64,000 nt of DNA from an uncultured Lachnospiraceae bacterium (GTDB lineage Bacteria; Bacillota; Clostridia; Lachnospirales; Lachnospiraceae). Positions 52,087 through 61,380 of the stretch are shown here, piece by piece. The notes beneath the pieces are model-generated. The model was given only the letters and a program-made list of their open reading frames with translations, ran no database searches and was not told the DNA's origin. Numbering within the stretch: the first letter of the stretch is position 1; the number at the start of each line of letters is the position of its first letter. Position numbers and translations under genes: made by a program. The stretch lies in contig CAJUBE010000004.1 in assembly GCA_910584725.1 (NCBI GenBank), positions 98,860-162,859 on the forward strand, written 5' to 3'.

Positions 52087-53499
52087 TCAGATCCCCAGCA
52101 CCACCTCCGCCACGCGGAAGTAAATCAGCAAGGAAATCGCGTCCACGATCGTCGTGATAAACGGGCTTGCCATCACCGCCGGGTCAAGCCCGATTTTCTT
52201 TGCCAGCATAGGCAGCGTGGCGCCGACCATCTTCGCCACGATCACCGCCATCAGCAGGGTAATGCACACCACGAACGCCACCTGCACGCCCACATGATCA
52301 AAAATCATCAGCCTTCCGAAATTGCAGACCGAAAGTGTCAGACCGCACAGAACCGCCGTGCGGATCTCCTTCCAGATCACCTTAAGCCAGTCGCTAAACT
52401 CGATCTCTTCCAGCGAAATACCGCGGATGATGATGGCGGAAGCCTGTCCGCCCGCGTTGCCGCCGGTATCCATCAGCATGGGAATAAAAGCCGTCAGCAC
52501 CACATAACGGCTCAGCTCATTCTCAAAAGAAGTGATAATCTTCCCCGTAAAGGTAGCCGAAATCATCAAAAGCAGCAGCCACGGAATCCTTTTTTTGTAG
52601 GCGTCAAACACAGTCATTCTCAGATATGGCTTGTCGGACGGCATCAAGGCCGCCATCTTCTCGATATCTTCCGTGGTCTCCTCTTCCAGAATATCCACCA
52701 CGTCGTCCATGGTGATAATGCCCACCAGCCTGTCCTCATTATCCACCACAGGCATGGCGGTAAACTCATACTTTTTGAACTGTCTGGCAACTTCCTCCTG
52801 ATCCATCAGGGTGTGGAGGGACACCACGTTTCTGTGCATCATTTCCCCGATCACGGCATCCGGGTCGCTTAAGAGCAGATAGCGCAGGGCAACCGTCCCC
52901 ACGAGCATCCGCTTATAATCGAGCACATAACAGATATTGATGGTCTCGCTGTCAAGCCCCACCTTGCGGATCCGTTCGATTGCCTGCGCCACCGTGTAGT
53001 GCTCCTTTAAATCCACATACTCCACCGTCATAATGCTGCCAGCGGAGTCCTCCGGGTAACGCATCAGATGGTTGATTGCTTTTCTCGTGTCCGGGCTTGT
53101 GTTGGCGATCAGCCGTTTCACCACGTTGGCGGGCATCTCCTCCATCAGCCCCTTCGCGTCGTCGGACATCATGTTGTCAATGATGCGCGCCGCGTCCTTA
53201 TCCGACAGAGAGGTAATAATGGACTGCTGCCTGTCAATCTCCAGATAAGAAAAGACATCCGCCGCCGTATCTTTGGGCAGGATGCGGAAGATTTTGATAA
53301 CCTCTTCCTCCTCCATCTCCTCCATATAGTCCGCAATATCCGCATCGTTCAACTCTTCAATGATTTTTCGCAGACTGGTGTACTGCCCCTTCCCGAGAAG
53401 CTCCCTGATCCCCTCCACTCCAAAATCGGCGTAGTCGTTGTAGATCTTTGTCTCCCCTGTCTCCGCCGCCTTCTTTTCCACTTCCTTGTTCTCACCCAT
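52087..53499 (-). CDS. mgtE: MgtE-type magnesium transporter
   Basis: 470 residues: cytoplasmic helical N domain (30-150), a CBS pair (160-280, including MTVEYVDLKEHYTVAQAI and MPVVDNEDRLVGIITMDDVVDI) and five C-terminal membrane helices with the pore signature MLMDTGGNAGGQAS. Mg-gated channel. Nothing resembling an M-box lies in the 47-nt gap upstream. Confidence 0.95.
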   Translation of the reverse strand: MGENKEVEKKAAETGETKIYNDYADFGVEGIRELLGKGQYTSLRKIIEELNDADIADYMEEMEEEEVIKIFRILPKDTAADVFSYLEIDRQQSIITSLSDKDAARIIDNMMSDDAKGLMEEMPANVVKRLIANTSPDTRKAINHLMRYPEDSAGSIMTVEYVDLKEHYTVAQAIERIRKVGLDSETINICYVLDYKRMLVGTVALRYLLLSDPDAVIGEMMHRNVVSLHTLMDQEEVARQFKKYEFTAMPVVDNEDRLVGIITMDDVVDILEEETTEDIEKMAALMPSDKPYLRMTVFDAYKKRIPWLLLLMISATFTGKIITSFENELSRYVVLTAFIPMLMDTGGNAGGQASAIIIRGISLEEIEFSDWLKVIWKEIRTAVLCGLTLSVCNFGRLMIFDHVGVQVAFVVCITLLMAVIVAKMVGATLPMLAKKIGLDPAVMASPFITTIVDAISLLIYFRVAEVVLGI

Positions 53500-53546
53500 A
53501 ATCTGCCGCCTTTCCGCCGGAATCCTGTATTCCGGCGGCGTTCCGG

Positions 53547-54209
53547 CTAAACCGAACCGCGCCCGGAAATGTTTTCCGCGCTTTTATGATAGAAAGGATC
53601 GGAAACGCCCACCTTAGCTGCGCCGGCGGTAGCCTCCGTAATGTCCTTGATTAATTTGTCTTTCTCCTCACTGGGTACATGAAATCGGACAGTCACCTGC
53701 TCCGTGTAGACAGAGTCCTCTATGGGAATGCCGCGTTGCCCCAAAAGGTATTGAATTTTTCCTATACCGTTATAATCCGTCTCCACTGTCAAAGTATGCC
53801 CGTACCGCATCACAGCCACACGGCTGTCGGCAAGCCCCGCCTGCGCCGCCTGCGTATAGGCGCGCACCAGTCCGCCGGTGCCAAGGAGCGTACCGCCAAA
53901 ATAGCGGGTCACCACCAGCGTCAAATTTCGGATACCCGACCCTGTCAGCACCTCCAGAATGGGCCTGCCCGCTGTACCGGAAGGTTCCCCGTCGTCGGAA
54001 TACCGCACGGTCTCCCCCTGCTCTCCTATGATATAGGCATAGCAATGATGCCTGGCATCCCAATACCGCTTTTTCTCAGCCTCGATAAAAGCGGCCGCCG
54101 CTTCCTCGGTGCAGGTGGCCTGTACGTGGGCAATAAAGCGGGATTTCTTCTCCACAATCTCCCCCTCGCCCCCATATTCAATAATTTTGTACGGTGCATA
54201 CTTATCCAT
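53547..54209 (-). CDS. YigZ/IMPACT family protein
   Basis: 220 residues, with KKSRFIAHVQATCTEEAA, DARHHCYAYIIG, SDDGEPSGTAGRPIL, VVTRYFGGTLLGTGGLVRAY: the IMPACT/YigZ N-terminal domain signature, plus a C-terminal DUF1949-like part. Thought to bind ribosomes or nucleic acid; exact role unsettled. Start at ATG 54209; a TTG at 54245 is a weaker alternative. No good Shine-Dalgarno before either. Confidence 0.9.
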   Translation of the reverse strand: MDKYAPYKIIEYGGEGEIVEKKSRFIAHVQATCTEEAAAAFIEAEKKRYWDARHHCYAYIIGEQGETVRYSDDGEPSGTAGRPILEVLTGSGIRNLTLVVTRYFGGTLLGTGGLVRAYTQAAQAGLADSRVAVMRYGHTLTVETDYNGIGKIQYLLGQRGIPIEDSVYTEQVTVRFHVPSEEKDKLIKDITEATAGAAKVGVSDPFYHKSAENISGRGSV

Positions 54210-54295
54210 GTATAATATCGTTGCACATTTCTCCCCGCCATGCAAGTATAAATGTGCACAGAATCGTGAACAATTCTTAAGAAAGCATAAAAACC

Positions 54296-54324
54296 TTTAT
54301 TTGCCAGGGGAATTTTGCTATAAT
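54296..54324 (+). promoter_or_regulatory. Promoter of the penicillin-binding protein gene
   Basis: TTTATT 54296-54301, 17-nt spacer, TATAAT 54319-54324. Confidence 0.75.
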
Positions 54325-54416
54325 CGTCACAGACCGGACAGATTGCGGCTTTTTCTAAAAAGATTGACTATATCAGCATTTGAGACTATGATAAAAAGTC
54401 GAGGAGGCAGTATCCT

Positions 54417-57137
54417 ATGAACTACGGCAAAAAAGGCGTCCGCAAAAAACAGCAGGCGCTTCACTCTACAGGTAAAAAATGGAGCAGGAAGATAGCGTTT
54501 ACCTTTGTGCAGGTATTTCTGATCGGCATGATCGGTGCGGCTATTGTCGGCGTAAGCGCGGGCATCGGCGCTTTTAAGGGTATTCTGGCGACCGCGCCGG
54601 ACATCAGCAATATCGACGTAACCCCCTCCGGCTTTTCCACCTTTGTATACAATATAGAAGGCACACAGATCAAGAAGCTGGTTTCCACCGATGCCAACCG
54701 AATCCCGGTTTCCATCGACATGGTTCCCCAGGACTTGAAGGACGCCTTTGTCGCCATTGAGGACGCCCGTTTTTATGACCATAACGGCATCGACATCAAG
54801 GGTATTATCCGTGCGGGCATGGTAGGCATCCAGAACCGGCATTTTTCCGAGGGCGCCAGCACCATCACCCAACAGCTCCTCAAAAACAATGTCTTTACGG
54901 ACTGGACGAGCGAGGATTCATGGGCAGATAAATTCAAAAGAAAGTTTCAGGAGCAGTATTTGGCTCTGGAATTGGAAAAAGTCATGGATAAGGAGTCCAT
55001 CCTGATCAACTACATGAACTCCATCAATCTGGGCTCCAATACGCTTGGCGTGGAGGCCGCGTCCAGACGATATTTCGGCAAGCACGTCAATGAACTTACC
55101 CTGTCCGAGTGTGCGGTGATCGCGGGCATTACCAAGAACCCGTCCCGCTATAACCCCATCACACACCCGGAAGATAATGCGGAGCGCCGGGAAAAGGTTC
55201 TGAGGGAGATGATGGAACAGGGCTATATCAGCGCGGAGGAGCGCGATGAGGCGCTGGCAGATGACGTGTACTCCCGCATTCAAGTGGCAGACGCCAAAAA
55301 CGAGGACAATGCTGTCAGTACATATTTTGTAGATGCGCTGACGGACGACGTCATGGAGGATCTGATCGCTGCCGGTTACAACGAAACGCAGGCCTACACC
55401 CTGCTCTACAGCGGCGGTCTGAAAATATATTCCACCCAGGATCCCAAAATCCAGGCAATCTGCGACAGCGCCTTTGCGGACGAGAGCAACTTCCCCGCAA
55501 ATACCAAGTGGTATCTGAACTATGAGCTGACCATCGACCGCGCAAACGGGGACAGGGAAAATGTCAGCACGGAAATGTTCCGCAGCTATTGGAAGGAAAA
55601 CCGCTCCTCCAGCTACAATCTGATTTACACCTCGCAGGAGGAGGCATATCAGGATATCGAAGCCTACAAAGCCGACGTGATGCGCCCCGGCGATGAGGTA
55701 TTCGGTGAAAATATCAATCTGACCCCGCAGCCGCAGGTATCCCTCGTGGTGGAGGATCAGAGCACAGGCTGTATCGTGGCAATGGTAGGCGGCAGAGGCG
55801 CCAAAACCGCCAGCCGCACCTTGAACCGCGCCACCGATACGACCAGACAGCCCGGTTCCACATTCAAGGTAGTGTCCACCTATGCGCCCGCCTTAGACAG
55901 TGCGGGACTTACACTGGCCACCGTCATGAACGACGCGCCCTTTAATTACGCCAACGGCCGCCCGGTGGCCAACTGGTACGGCGAAAATTATCGGGGACTT
56001 TCCTCCCTGCGGGACGGTATCCGGGACTCCATGAATATTGTAGCCGTAAAAACATTGACGCAGATCACGCCCCAGCTCGGCTTCGATTATCTGAGAAATT
56101 TCGGCTTCACCACCATCGTGGAACGGGAAGAAATCAACGGCGAAATTTTCTCCGACATTCAGCAGACAACCGCTCTCGGTGGTCTTACACACGGTGTCAC
56201 CAATGAGGAGCTGAACGCAGCCTACGCCTGTATCGCAAACGGCGGCACTTACATCAAGCCGAAGCTTTACACAAAGGTTTTAGACCACGACGGAAATATT
56301 ATATTGGACAATACCCTGCCCAATTCCAAACAGGTGATCAAAGAGACAACCGCCTTTCTTCTGACAGACGCCATGGTTGACGTAGTCACAAGCGGCACCG
56401 GCGGCTCCGTCAACTTCGGCAATATGGCGATCGCCGGAAAGACGGGCACGACCTCCGATTACAACGATGTGTGGTTCTCGGGCTACACCCCTTACTACAC
56501 TGCTACCACATGGGCCGGCTTTGATAATAATGTGAAGTTGACGGGGGATGAGAAAAATCTGGCGAAAAAGCTGTGGCGTGCAGTCATGTCACAGATTCAC
56601 GCGGATCTGCCCAGCGAATCCTTCAGCGTACCTTCCGGCATCGTGACGGCCACAGTCTGCTCACGCTCCGGGAAATTGCCCATTGCGGGACTCTGCGACG
56701 GAACGCTGCGCACGGAGTATTTTGCGGAAAACACCATCCCCACCGAAACCTGCGACGTGCACTACGCGGGTCAGGTCTGCCAGTACAGTATGCTGCCGGC
56801 CCGGGAATTCTGCCCCTTCAAGGTGGAAGGCGTCATTGAACTGACACCCGTGGAGGATGTCTCCCTGCAGAGCGGTTCCTCCACCGGAACTACCGAAGTG
56901 GTGAACGAGGACGGCTCCGTAAGTCAGGTGCCCGTGCCCGCACCGACAAGCAATATGTGCCCTCACGACGAGGTATTTTTCGCAACACCCGGCTATGAAG
57001 CAACGATTGAGGCACAGCGTGCCGAGATCAATCAACGAAATGCCGAGGCAGCAGCAGCGGCGGCGCAGGCGGCGGCAGAAGCTGCGGCACAGCAGCAACC
57101 GGCGCCGCCCCAACCGGAACAGCCACCTGCACAATAA
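54417..57137 (+). CDS. Class A penicillin-binding protein (PBP1a-like)
   Basis: 906 residues: basic cytoplasmic N-terminus, membrane helix (about 27-52), GT51 transglycosylase (about 85-270; EDARFYDHNGID, GASTITQQLLKN), transpeptidase with SxxK in PGSTFKVVS (about 481), SMN (about 538) and KTGTT (about 675), then a Cys-containing linker and a low-complexity tail of Ala, Gln and Pro. Polymerises and cross-links peptidoglycan at the outer membrane face. AGGAGGC stands upstream of the ATG. The Cys-rich part after TP (CSRSGK, CDG, CDVHYAGQVC) is shared by clostridial relatives. Confidence 0.95.
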   Translation: MNYGKKGVRKKQQALHSTGKKWSRKIAFTFVQVFLIGMIGAAIVGVSAGIGAFKGILATAPDISNIDVTPSGFSTFVYNIEGTQIKKLVSTDANRIPVSIDMVPQDLKDAFVAIEDARFYDHNGIDIKGIIRAGMVGIQNRHFSEGASTITQQLLKNNVFTDWTSEDSWADKFKRKFQEQYLALELEKVMDKESILINYMNSINLGSNTLGVEAASRRYFGKHVNELTLSECAVIAGITKNPSRYNPITHPEDNAERREKVLREMMEQGYISAEERDEALADDVYSRIQVADAKNEDNAVSTYFVDALTDDVMEDLIAAGYNETQAYTLLYSGGLKIYSTQDPKIQAICDSAFADESNFPANTKWYLNYELTIDRANGDRENVSTEMFRSYWKENRSSSYNLIYTSQEEAYQDIEAYKADVMRPGDEVFGENINLTPQPQVSLVVEDQSTGCIVAMVGGRGAKTASRTLNRATDTTRQPGSTFKVVSTYAPALDSAGLTLATVMNDAPFNYANGRPVANWYGENYRGLSSLRDGIRDSMNIVAVKTLTQITPQLGFDYLRNFGFTTIVEREEINGEIFSDIQQTTALGGLTHGVTNEELNAAYACIANGGTYIKPKLYTKVLDHDGNIILDNTLPNSKQVIKETTAFLLTDAMVDVVTSGTGGSVNFGNMAIAGKTGTTSDYNDVWFSGYTPYYTATTWAGFDNNVKLTGDEKNLAKKLWRAVMSQIHADLPSESFSVPSGIVTATVCSRSGKLPIAGLCDGTLRTEYFAENTIPTETCDVHYAGQVCQYSMLPAREFCPFKVEGVIELTPVEDVSLQSGSSTGTTEVVNEDGSVSQVPVPAPTSNMCPHDEVFFATPGYEATIEAQRAEINQRNAEAAAAAAQAAAEAAAQQQPAPPQPEQPPAQ

Positions 57138-57164
57138 AAAAAGAGCGCGTCGCGCTCTTTTTTT
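57136..57164. terminator. Bidirectional terminator after the penicillin-binding protein gene
   Basis: GAGCGC 57143-57148 with GCGCTC 57152-57157, flanked by A-run (57136-57142) and T-run (57158-57164), so it can terminate both convergent genes. Confidence 0.9.
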
Positions 57165-57441
57165 ATATACCTTTTACTCTTCTGATTTTCTCCTCCAGAT
57201 CCTCAATGCCTGTTTTCGCATTGCTGATGGCACGGCAGAAGGGCTCGTACTCTGCCCCGGGTTCCAGTCCCTCTTTTTCGTAATACAATCTGCCGATCTC
57301 AATATAGTTCTTTCTGATCACATCCTCGCAGGTACTGATCTGACTTTTTAAGTTTGCGATCTCCGCCAGATCTTTCGCCTTTCCTGTCACTTCTTTTCCC
57401 TTTGAAGTGATGGTATCTCCGACCTTTTCAAAAAAATCCAT
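57163..57441 (-). CDS. Small coiled-coil protein of unknown function
   Basis: 92 residues. An N-terminal amphipathic stretch (MDFFEKVGDTITSKGKEVTGKAKDLAEIANLK) and a helical middle (QISTCEDVIRKNYIEIGRLYYEKEGL), ending in EDLEEKIRRVKGI. Resembles small Firmicutes proteins that often carry a zinc ribbon at the C-terminus, which is absent here. GGAGG precedes ATG. Function unknown. Confidence 0.75.
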   Translation of the reverse strand: MDFFEKVGDTITSKGKEVTGKAKDLAEIANLKSQISTCEDVIRKNYIEIGRLYYEKEGLEPGAEYEPFCRAISNAKTGIEDLEEKIRRVKGI

Positions 57442-57638
57442 TCTGCTTTCCTCCTGTCAACAACCTCTTCGTTCCCGCCTGCATTTCGTTTTATCATTAT
57501 AAACCGTCATACATTACTTATATAACACACAATAACGCATCTGCCGCCATTCGTCAACCAAAAGCCACCCTGCAAAAAACTTCTTTCCGAAGCACGTAAT
57601 CCGCTCTCAATTACTACTTACAGCCATTACCTGCTAAG

Positions 57639-59282
57639 TCACCGGCTGTTTTCTTCATAATGTCTCACCAGCTCCGCCGCGATATGTTCCGCCAGAATCC
57701 GATAACCCGCCTTGTTGGCGTGTACGCCGTCCGGTATGTAATCCGCCACGATATCCGCGTCGTGGGAATCCAGTATATTGGAATTATATAAGTCTATCAC
57801 TTGAAAATCATAAGCTGCGGATAAGGTCAGTATCACATCCGACAAGTTTTTCTGAGGAAGCAGATAGGTCCGCTCCCGCATCAGATAATCCTGCAGGATG
57901 TTCGGCAGCGGCGTGACAAAGAAAATATCCGCATCGGGATAATTCTCCTTAAGCCCCCGCATCAGCTCGTCCAGATCCCCGCAGAAAGTCCACGGTTTCC
58001 GTTCCGCGAGGCTGCCAAACTCTTTCTCCGACAGGCAGAAACCATCGTTGGTGCCGCCCATGACGATAATAATGTCCGTATCTTCCGGGATCTGCGTATA
58101 GCGCTCCACAAAGGCATCCGACCAGTACCTCCCGATCGAAGAGCCGCCAATACCTAGGTTATATACTTCCCCCGCCCCCAGCACCTCTTTCAGCACAGCG
58201 GGATAGGCATAGGCGAGATACCCTTCCTCCCCTTCCAGATTAGCCGCCGCCGTGATGCTGTCCCCCAGGCAGGCAATCTTCTTCCCCGAGAAATCCACAC
58301 CCTGTTCCTCCAGACACGCCTGATCCTCCCAGTTGACCAGAAGAGTCTCCTCCTGAGAACTTCGTATCCGCCTGCGTTCGACAAGCGTGACTTCGGGATA
58401 CACCATTTCTATCTTTGGAAGAAGATCGATCATGTTGCCGGATATTGCGTCGTTTCCCGAGACGCTGGCTGCATTGCCCGAAACGGTATCGTTTTCCGAC
58501 ACACTCATTCCATTGACTGATGCGGTCATATTATCTGACACGCAGCATGTATTGCCGGATACTGTATCGCTACCAGAAACGCTGGCTGCATTGCCCGATA
58601 CCGTATCATTACCCGACACGCTGGTTACACTGCCTGATTCCGCGTCGTTGCCCGACACGCTGGTTACATTGCCTGATTCCGCGTCGTTGCCCGACACGCT
58701 GGTTACATTGCCTGATATCGTCTCATTGCCGGAAACACTGGACATATTTCCCGATATCGTATCCTCACCTGACACGTCAGTCATATTATCTGACATATTC
58801 GTCGCATTATCTGACACACTAATCATATTGTCTGACACATCAGGCGCCTTACCCGAAACGACATTGTTTTCCGAAACACTTGTCCCATTCTCAGAAACAG
58901 TGCTGTCTGCCAAGGTGTCCGTCCCGTTTTCCGATATTCCCGGCGTTTCCTCCGGCAGCTCCTGATTCCCGGACATACCGCTTGTGTCGAAACCCATCAT
59001 CGCCGCAACAGGAACCGCCGCCTCGTCATCCATACGGATCTCTTCCAGAAACTGCCCCAGCTTTTCCCTGTCCCCGGAAAGCGCCTCGATCTCCTGCCGC
59101 ATTTCCTGCACCCGGTCATGGGCTTCCCTGTTTCTCGAGAGCACTTCCTCCTGCTGCTTCAGTTCCGTTTCGATCTCTCTGTTTACAACATGTGTAGCAT
59201 AAAGCCGCATCCCAACTGCCGCCACAAGCACCGCCAACAGCGACAGGATCACGACCGCTAGGATCTCGTTTATCTTTCTCAT
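57639..59282 (-). CDS. Secreted/anchored SGNH (GDSL) hydrolase with SGN-repeat spacer
   Basis: 547 residues: signal anchor (8-28), coiled coil (34-75), Ser/Asn/Thr-rich spacer (about 110-285) with VSGNDxxSGNxxS-type repeats, and an SGNH hydrolase domain with block I GDSITAAANL, Gly in GIGGSSIG, block III GGTNDG and block V DGVHANKAGY (Asp and His). Probably a cell-envelope esterase, e.g. a carbohydrate or peptidoglycan deacetylase-type activity. The spacer likely holds the enzyme off the membrane. Shine-Dalgarno is weak. Confidence 0.82.
   Translation of the reverse strand: MRKINEILAVVILSLLAVLVAAVGMRLYATHVVNREIETELKQQEEVLSRNREAHDRVQEMRQEIEALSGDREKLGQFLEEIRMDDEAAVPVAAMMGFDTSGMSGNQELPEETPGISENGTDTLADSTVSENGTSVSENNVVSGKAPDVSDNMISVSDNATNMSDNMTDVSGEDTISGNMSSVSGNETISGNVTSVSGNDAESGNVTSVSGNDAESGSVTSVSGNDTVSGNAASVSGSDTVSGNTCCVSDNMTASVNGMSVSENDTVSGNAASVSGNDAISGNMIDLLPKIEMVYPEVTLVERRRIRSSQEETLLVNWEDQACLEEQGVDFSGKKIACLGDSITAAANLEGEEGYLAYAYPAVLKEVLGAGEVYNLGIGGSSIGRYWSDAFVERYTQIPEDTDIIIVMGGTNDGFCLSEKEFGSLAERKPWTFCGDLDELMRGLKENYPDADIFFVTPLPNILQDYLMRERTYLLPQKNLSDVILTLSAAYDFQVIDLYNSNILDSHDADIVADYIPDGVHANKAGYRILAEHIAAELVRHYEENSR
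58543..58737 (-). repeat. Five 39-bp tandem units in the SGNH hydrolase gene
   Basis: Units of 39 bp start at 58543, 58582, 58621, 58660 and 58699, coding 13 residues each (VSGNDAESGNVTS type). Units 3 and 4 differ by a single base; outer ones diverge. Looser copies continue to about 58870. Confidence 0.85.
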
Positions 59283-59411
59283 TTTCCCAATCCATATTTT
59301 CAGCTATATTACAGCAATACATCCTCTAAATATATAGCGCCAAAATTATCATAAATCCTTATACATTTCACTCTAATTGTGTTCTGCTTTCGTATATACA
59401 AGTCTGTTGGA

Positions 59412-59906
59412 CTATGAAAAAAAGGATTCTGCATACATTTTTCCATTTCCATCTTTCGCAACACACAAATGGTTATACCCCTGCTGTTTCTTCTCAAATA
59501 AAATATATTTCGCCTTTAAATTTGAACCGATTAAAGAGGCATCGAAATCAACAATAGCATCTGTATATGACATTGTGAGAATATTCTCTTTACTAAAACT
59601 GTTGAAGCGAACCTCTATGTCTGGAAAGTAAATGCTTCTTTTGATACTATTCTCTGTAAGCAGCTCCTGCTTTTTTATCTTTGAATTTATGTATTTCGCA
59701 CCAATTACAAGATTATTCTTATCATTAAATTGACGTATGACCGGAATATCTATCAGTTTATGCAATCCCAGTAAATGTGGAAAATCCGTCTGCTTAAGTT
59801 TGAAACTAATAGCAAAATCATCCTCTAATATGTATTCCATCCGATAATTGACAATTGATTTATACTCGTTTAATTTATCTAACAGTTGATTCAAATAGTC
59901 CTCCAC
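59412..59906 (-). CDS. Possible PBECR4-type nuclease-domain protein
   Basis: 164 residues, AT-rich, unlike its neighbours. The segment FKLKQTDFPHLLGLHKLIDIP is reminiscent of PBECR4 (phage barnase-EndoU-colicin-RelE-like nuclease) proteins, which end with a NHLCVAKDG-like beta strand as here (YNHLCVAKDG). If so it may be an RNase effector or toxin. GGAGG precedes ATG 59906. No immunity or antitoxin gene adjoins. Family call from memory of the pattern, so moderate. Confidence 0.5.
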   Translation of the reverse strand: MEDYLNQLLDKLNEYKSIVNYRMEYILEDDFAISFKLKQTDFPHLLGLHKLIDIPVIRQFNDKNNLVIGAKYINSKIKKQELLTENSIKRSIYFPDIEVRFNSFSKENILTMSYTDAIVDFDASLIGSNLKAKYILFEKKQQGYNHLCVAKDGNGKMYAESFFS

Positions 59907-59911
59907 ACATC

Positions 59912-59943
59912 AAAAGCTCCTGACCGCAGCCAAGAGCTTTTTT
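59912..59943. terminator. Hairpin in the leader of the 59412 gene
   Basis: AAAAGCTC 59912-59919 with GAGCTTTT 59934-59941; T-runs flank both sides. Could be the rlmB terminator or an attenuator just upstream of GGAGG of the 59412 gene. Confidence 0.45.
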
Positions 59944-59990
59944 AAATTCTATAAAGCGGTTCTCTTTTTTTCAGCTTGCGCCTATTCGGT

Positions 59991-60048
59991 GTAAGTGAAC
60001 CGGAACTTACGGAAGAACCTCCACTTATGAATCCGAAAAATCATAAGT
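59991..60048. other. Two adjacent hairpins between rlmB and the 59412 gene
   Basis: GTAAGT 59991-59996 with ACTTAC 60005-60010, and ACTTATGA 60023-60030 with TCATAAGT 60041-60048 (8 bp perfect). They share the ACTTA core. No gene; role unknown. Confidence 0.5.
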
Positions 60049-60109
60049 TTCCTTGGTTAATTTTATTATATGCAAGAACCCACATAAAATCAATAGTTAT
60101 CAAAAATTT

Positions 60110-60874
60110 TCAGTCCAATCTTTGTCTGACAATCTCATAAGCCAGAATCCCCGCTGCCACAGAGGCGTTTAGGGAATCGATATCCCCCCGCATGGGAATC
60201 TGCGCGGTCATGTCGCATTTTTCCCTAACAAGGCGGCTCACGCCGTCTCCCTCCGCGCCGATCACCAGCCCGATCGCTCCCTTCAGATTCAATTCATACA
60301 TGGGCGTACCGCCCATATCCGCGCAGACAAACCAGAGCCCATCCTTTTTCAGCTCCTCAATGGTCTGTCCCAGATTGGTCACCTTCGCCACCGGTGTATA
60401 ATTCAGCGCGCCTGCGGATGCCTTCGCCACCGTAGCCGTCAATCCCACAGCACGGTTTTTCGGAATAATGACGCCGTGCGCGCCCGCCTGATTCGCCGTG
60501 CGGATGATGGCTCCCAGATTGTGGGGATCCTCAATTCCGTCCAAAAGCAAAACAAAGGGCGCCTCCCCCTTGTCCTTCGCCTTCTGCAATATATCGGAAA
60601 CTTCCGCGTATCCGTAAGCCGCCGCTGCTGCAATCACGCCCTGATGTCTGCCTGTCTCGGACATCTGGTCAAGCCGCTCCTTCGTCACATACTTGATTGG
60701 CGTTCCCTGCTTGGACGCCTCCCGTTTGATGGTCATGACCGGTCCGTCCTTGCAGCCGTCCAGCACATAGAGCCTGTCTATGGTACGCCCCGCCCGGAAT
60801 GCTTCGATCACGGCGTTTCTGCCCTCTATGATTCCCGTATTTTCTTCCAAAGTTATGTAAACCTCTCTTCCCAT
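60110..60874 (-). CDS. rlmB: 23S rRNA (guanosine-2'-O)-methyltransferase RlmB
   Basis: 254-residue SpoU-type (SPOUT) methyltransferase with N-terminal substrate-binding domain (IIEGRNAVIEAFRAGRTIDRLYV) and knot motifs VLLLDGIEDPHNLGAIIRTANQAGAHGVI, GLVIGAEGDGVSRL and PMRGDIDSLNASVAAGI. Methylates G2251 of the P-loop. Last gene of cysE-cysS-mrnC-rlmB, a conserved Firmicutes series. Confidence 0.94.
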   Translation of the reverse strand: MGREVYITLEENTGIIEGRNAVIEAFRAGRTIDRLYVLDGCKDGPVMTIKREASKQGTPIKYVTKERLDQMSETGRHQGVIAAAAAYGYAEVSDILQKAKDKGEAPFVLLLDGIEDPHNLGAIIRTANQAGAHGVIIPKNRAVGLTATVAKASAGALNYTPVAKVTNLGQTIEELKKDGLWFVCADMGGTPMYELNLKGAIGLVIGAEGDGVSRLVREKCDMTAQIPMRGDIDSLNASVAAGILAYEIVRQRLD

Positions 60875-60939
60875 ATTCGCAGCCGCCTTTTTTCTTTCGC
60901 GGCCTATTCAGCCTCGCACCCCCGCACTCCGCGCGGCTC

Positions 60940-61380
60940 TCAGAGCTTCATCCCCACCAGCTCCACCGCCCTCTTTACAAGCGCAAGCAGCCTCTCCTGC
61001 TTTCCAGTCAGATACAGGTAGCCGCACAGCGCCTCAAACCCCGTCGCCTTGCGGTACTCAATGACCGTGGCGTTTTTCGCGGTGGTGTAGGATTTGGCGT
61101 TCCGCCCGCGCTTATAGACCGTCTGCTCTTCCTCGGTCAGTTCCTCCATCAGCGCCTCGATCATCCGTGCCTGCACACGCGCGTTCACGTAGGCGACTGT
61201 CTTATGATGCAGTTTGTTGGCGGAGGTATTGCCCCGCTCCACCACCACGGTGCGGATCACCAGATCAAAGACCGCGTCCCCGATATAAGCGAGCGTCAGC
61301 GGCGAGTAGGTGCGTATGTCAATCTCCCCGCAGGCAAAATCCCGCTTGATCGCCTCAAGAATCGTTATGCCCTCTTCCAT
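60940..61380 (-). CDS. mrnC: Mini-ribonuclease III
   Basis: 146-residue RNase III catalytic domain without the dsRNA-binding domain. Signature SPLTLAYIGDAVFDLVIRT with the acidic pair, and KRGRNAKSYT, ATGFEALCGYLYL. Matures 23S rRNA ends. Its start overlaps the end of cysS by 16 nt; GAGGGAG lies within cysS. Confidence 0.94.
   Translation of the reverse strand: MEEGITILEAIKRDFACGEIDIRTYSPLTLAYIGDAVFDLVIRTVVVERGNTSANKLHHKTVAYVNARVQARMIEALMEELTEEEQTVYKRGRNAKSYTTAKNATVIEYRKATGFEALCGYLYLTGKQERLLALVKRAVELVGMKL

Noticed and set aside
53500..53546. Magnesium riboswitch (M-box) ahead of mgtE
   Set aside because: Only 47 nt separate mgtE from the upstream gene, too short for an M-box.
58387..58965. 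192-codon plus-strand frame opposite the SGN-repeat region
   Set aside because: Product of the repeat; no start site and inside the hydrolase gene.
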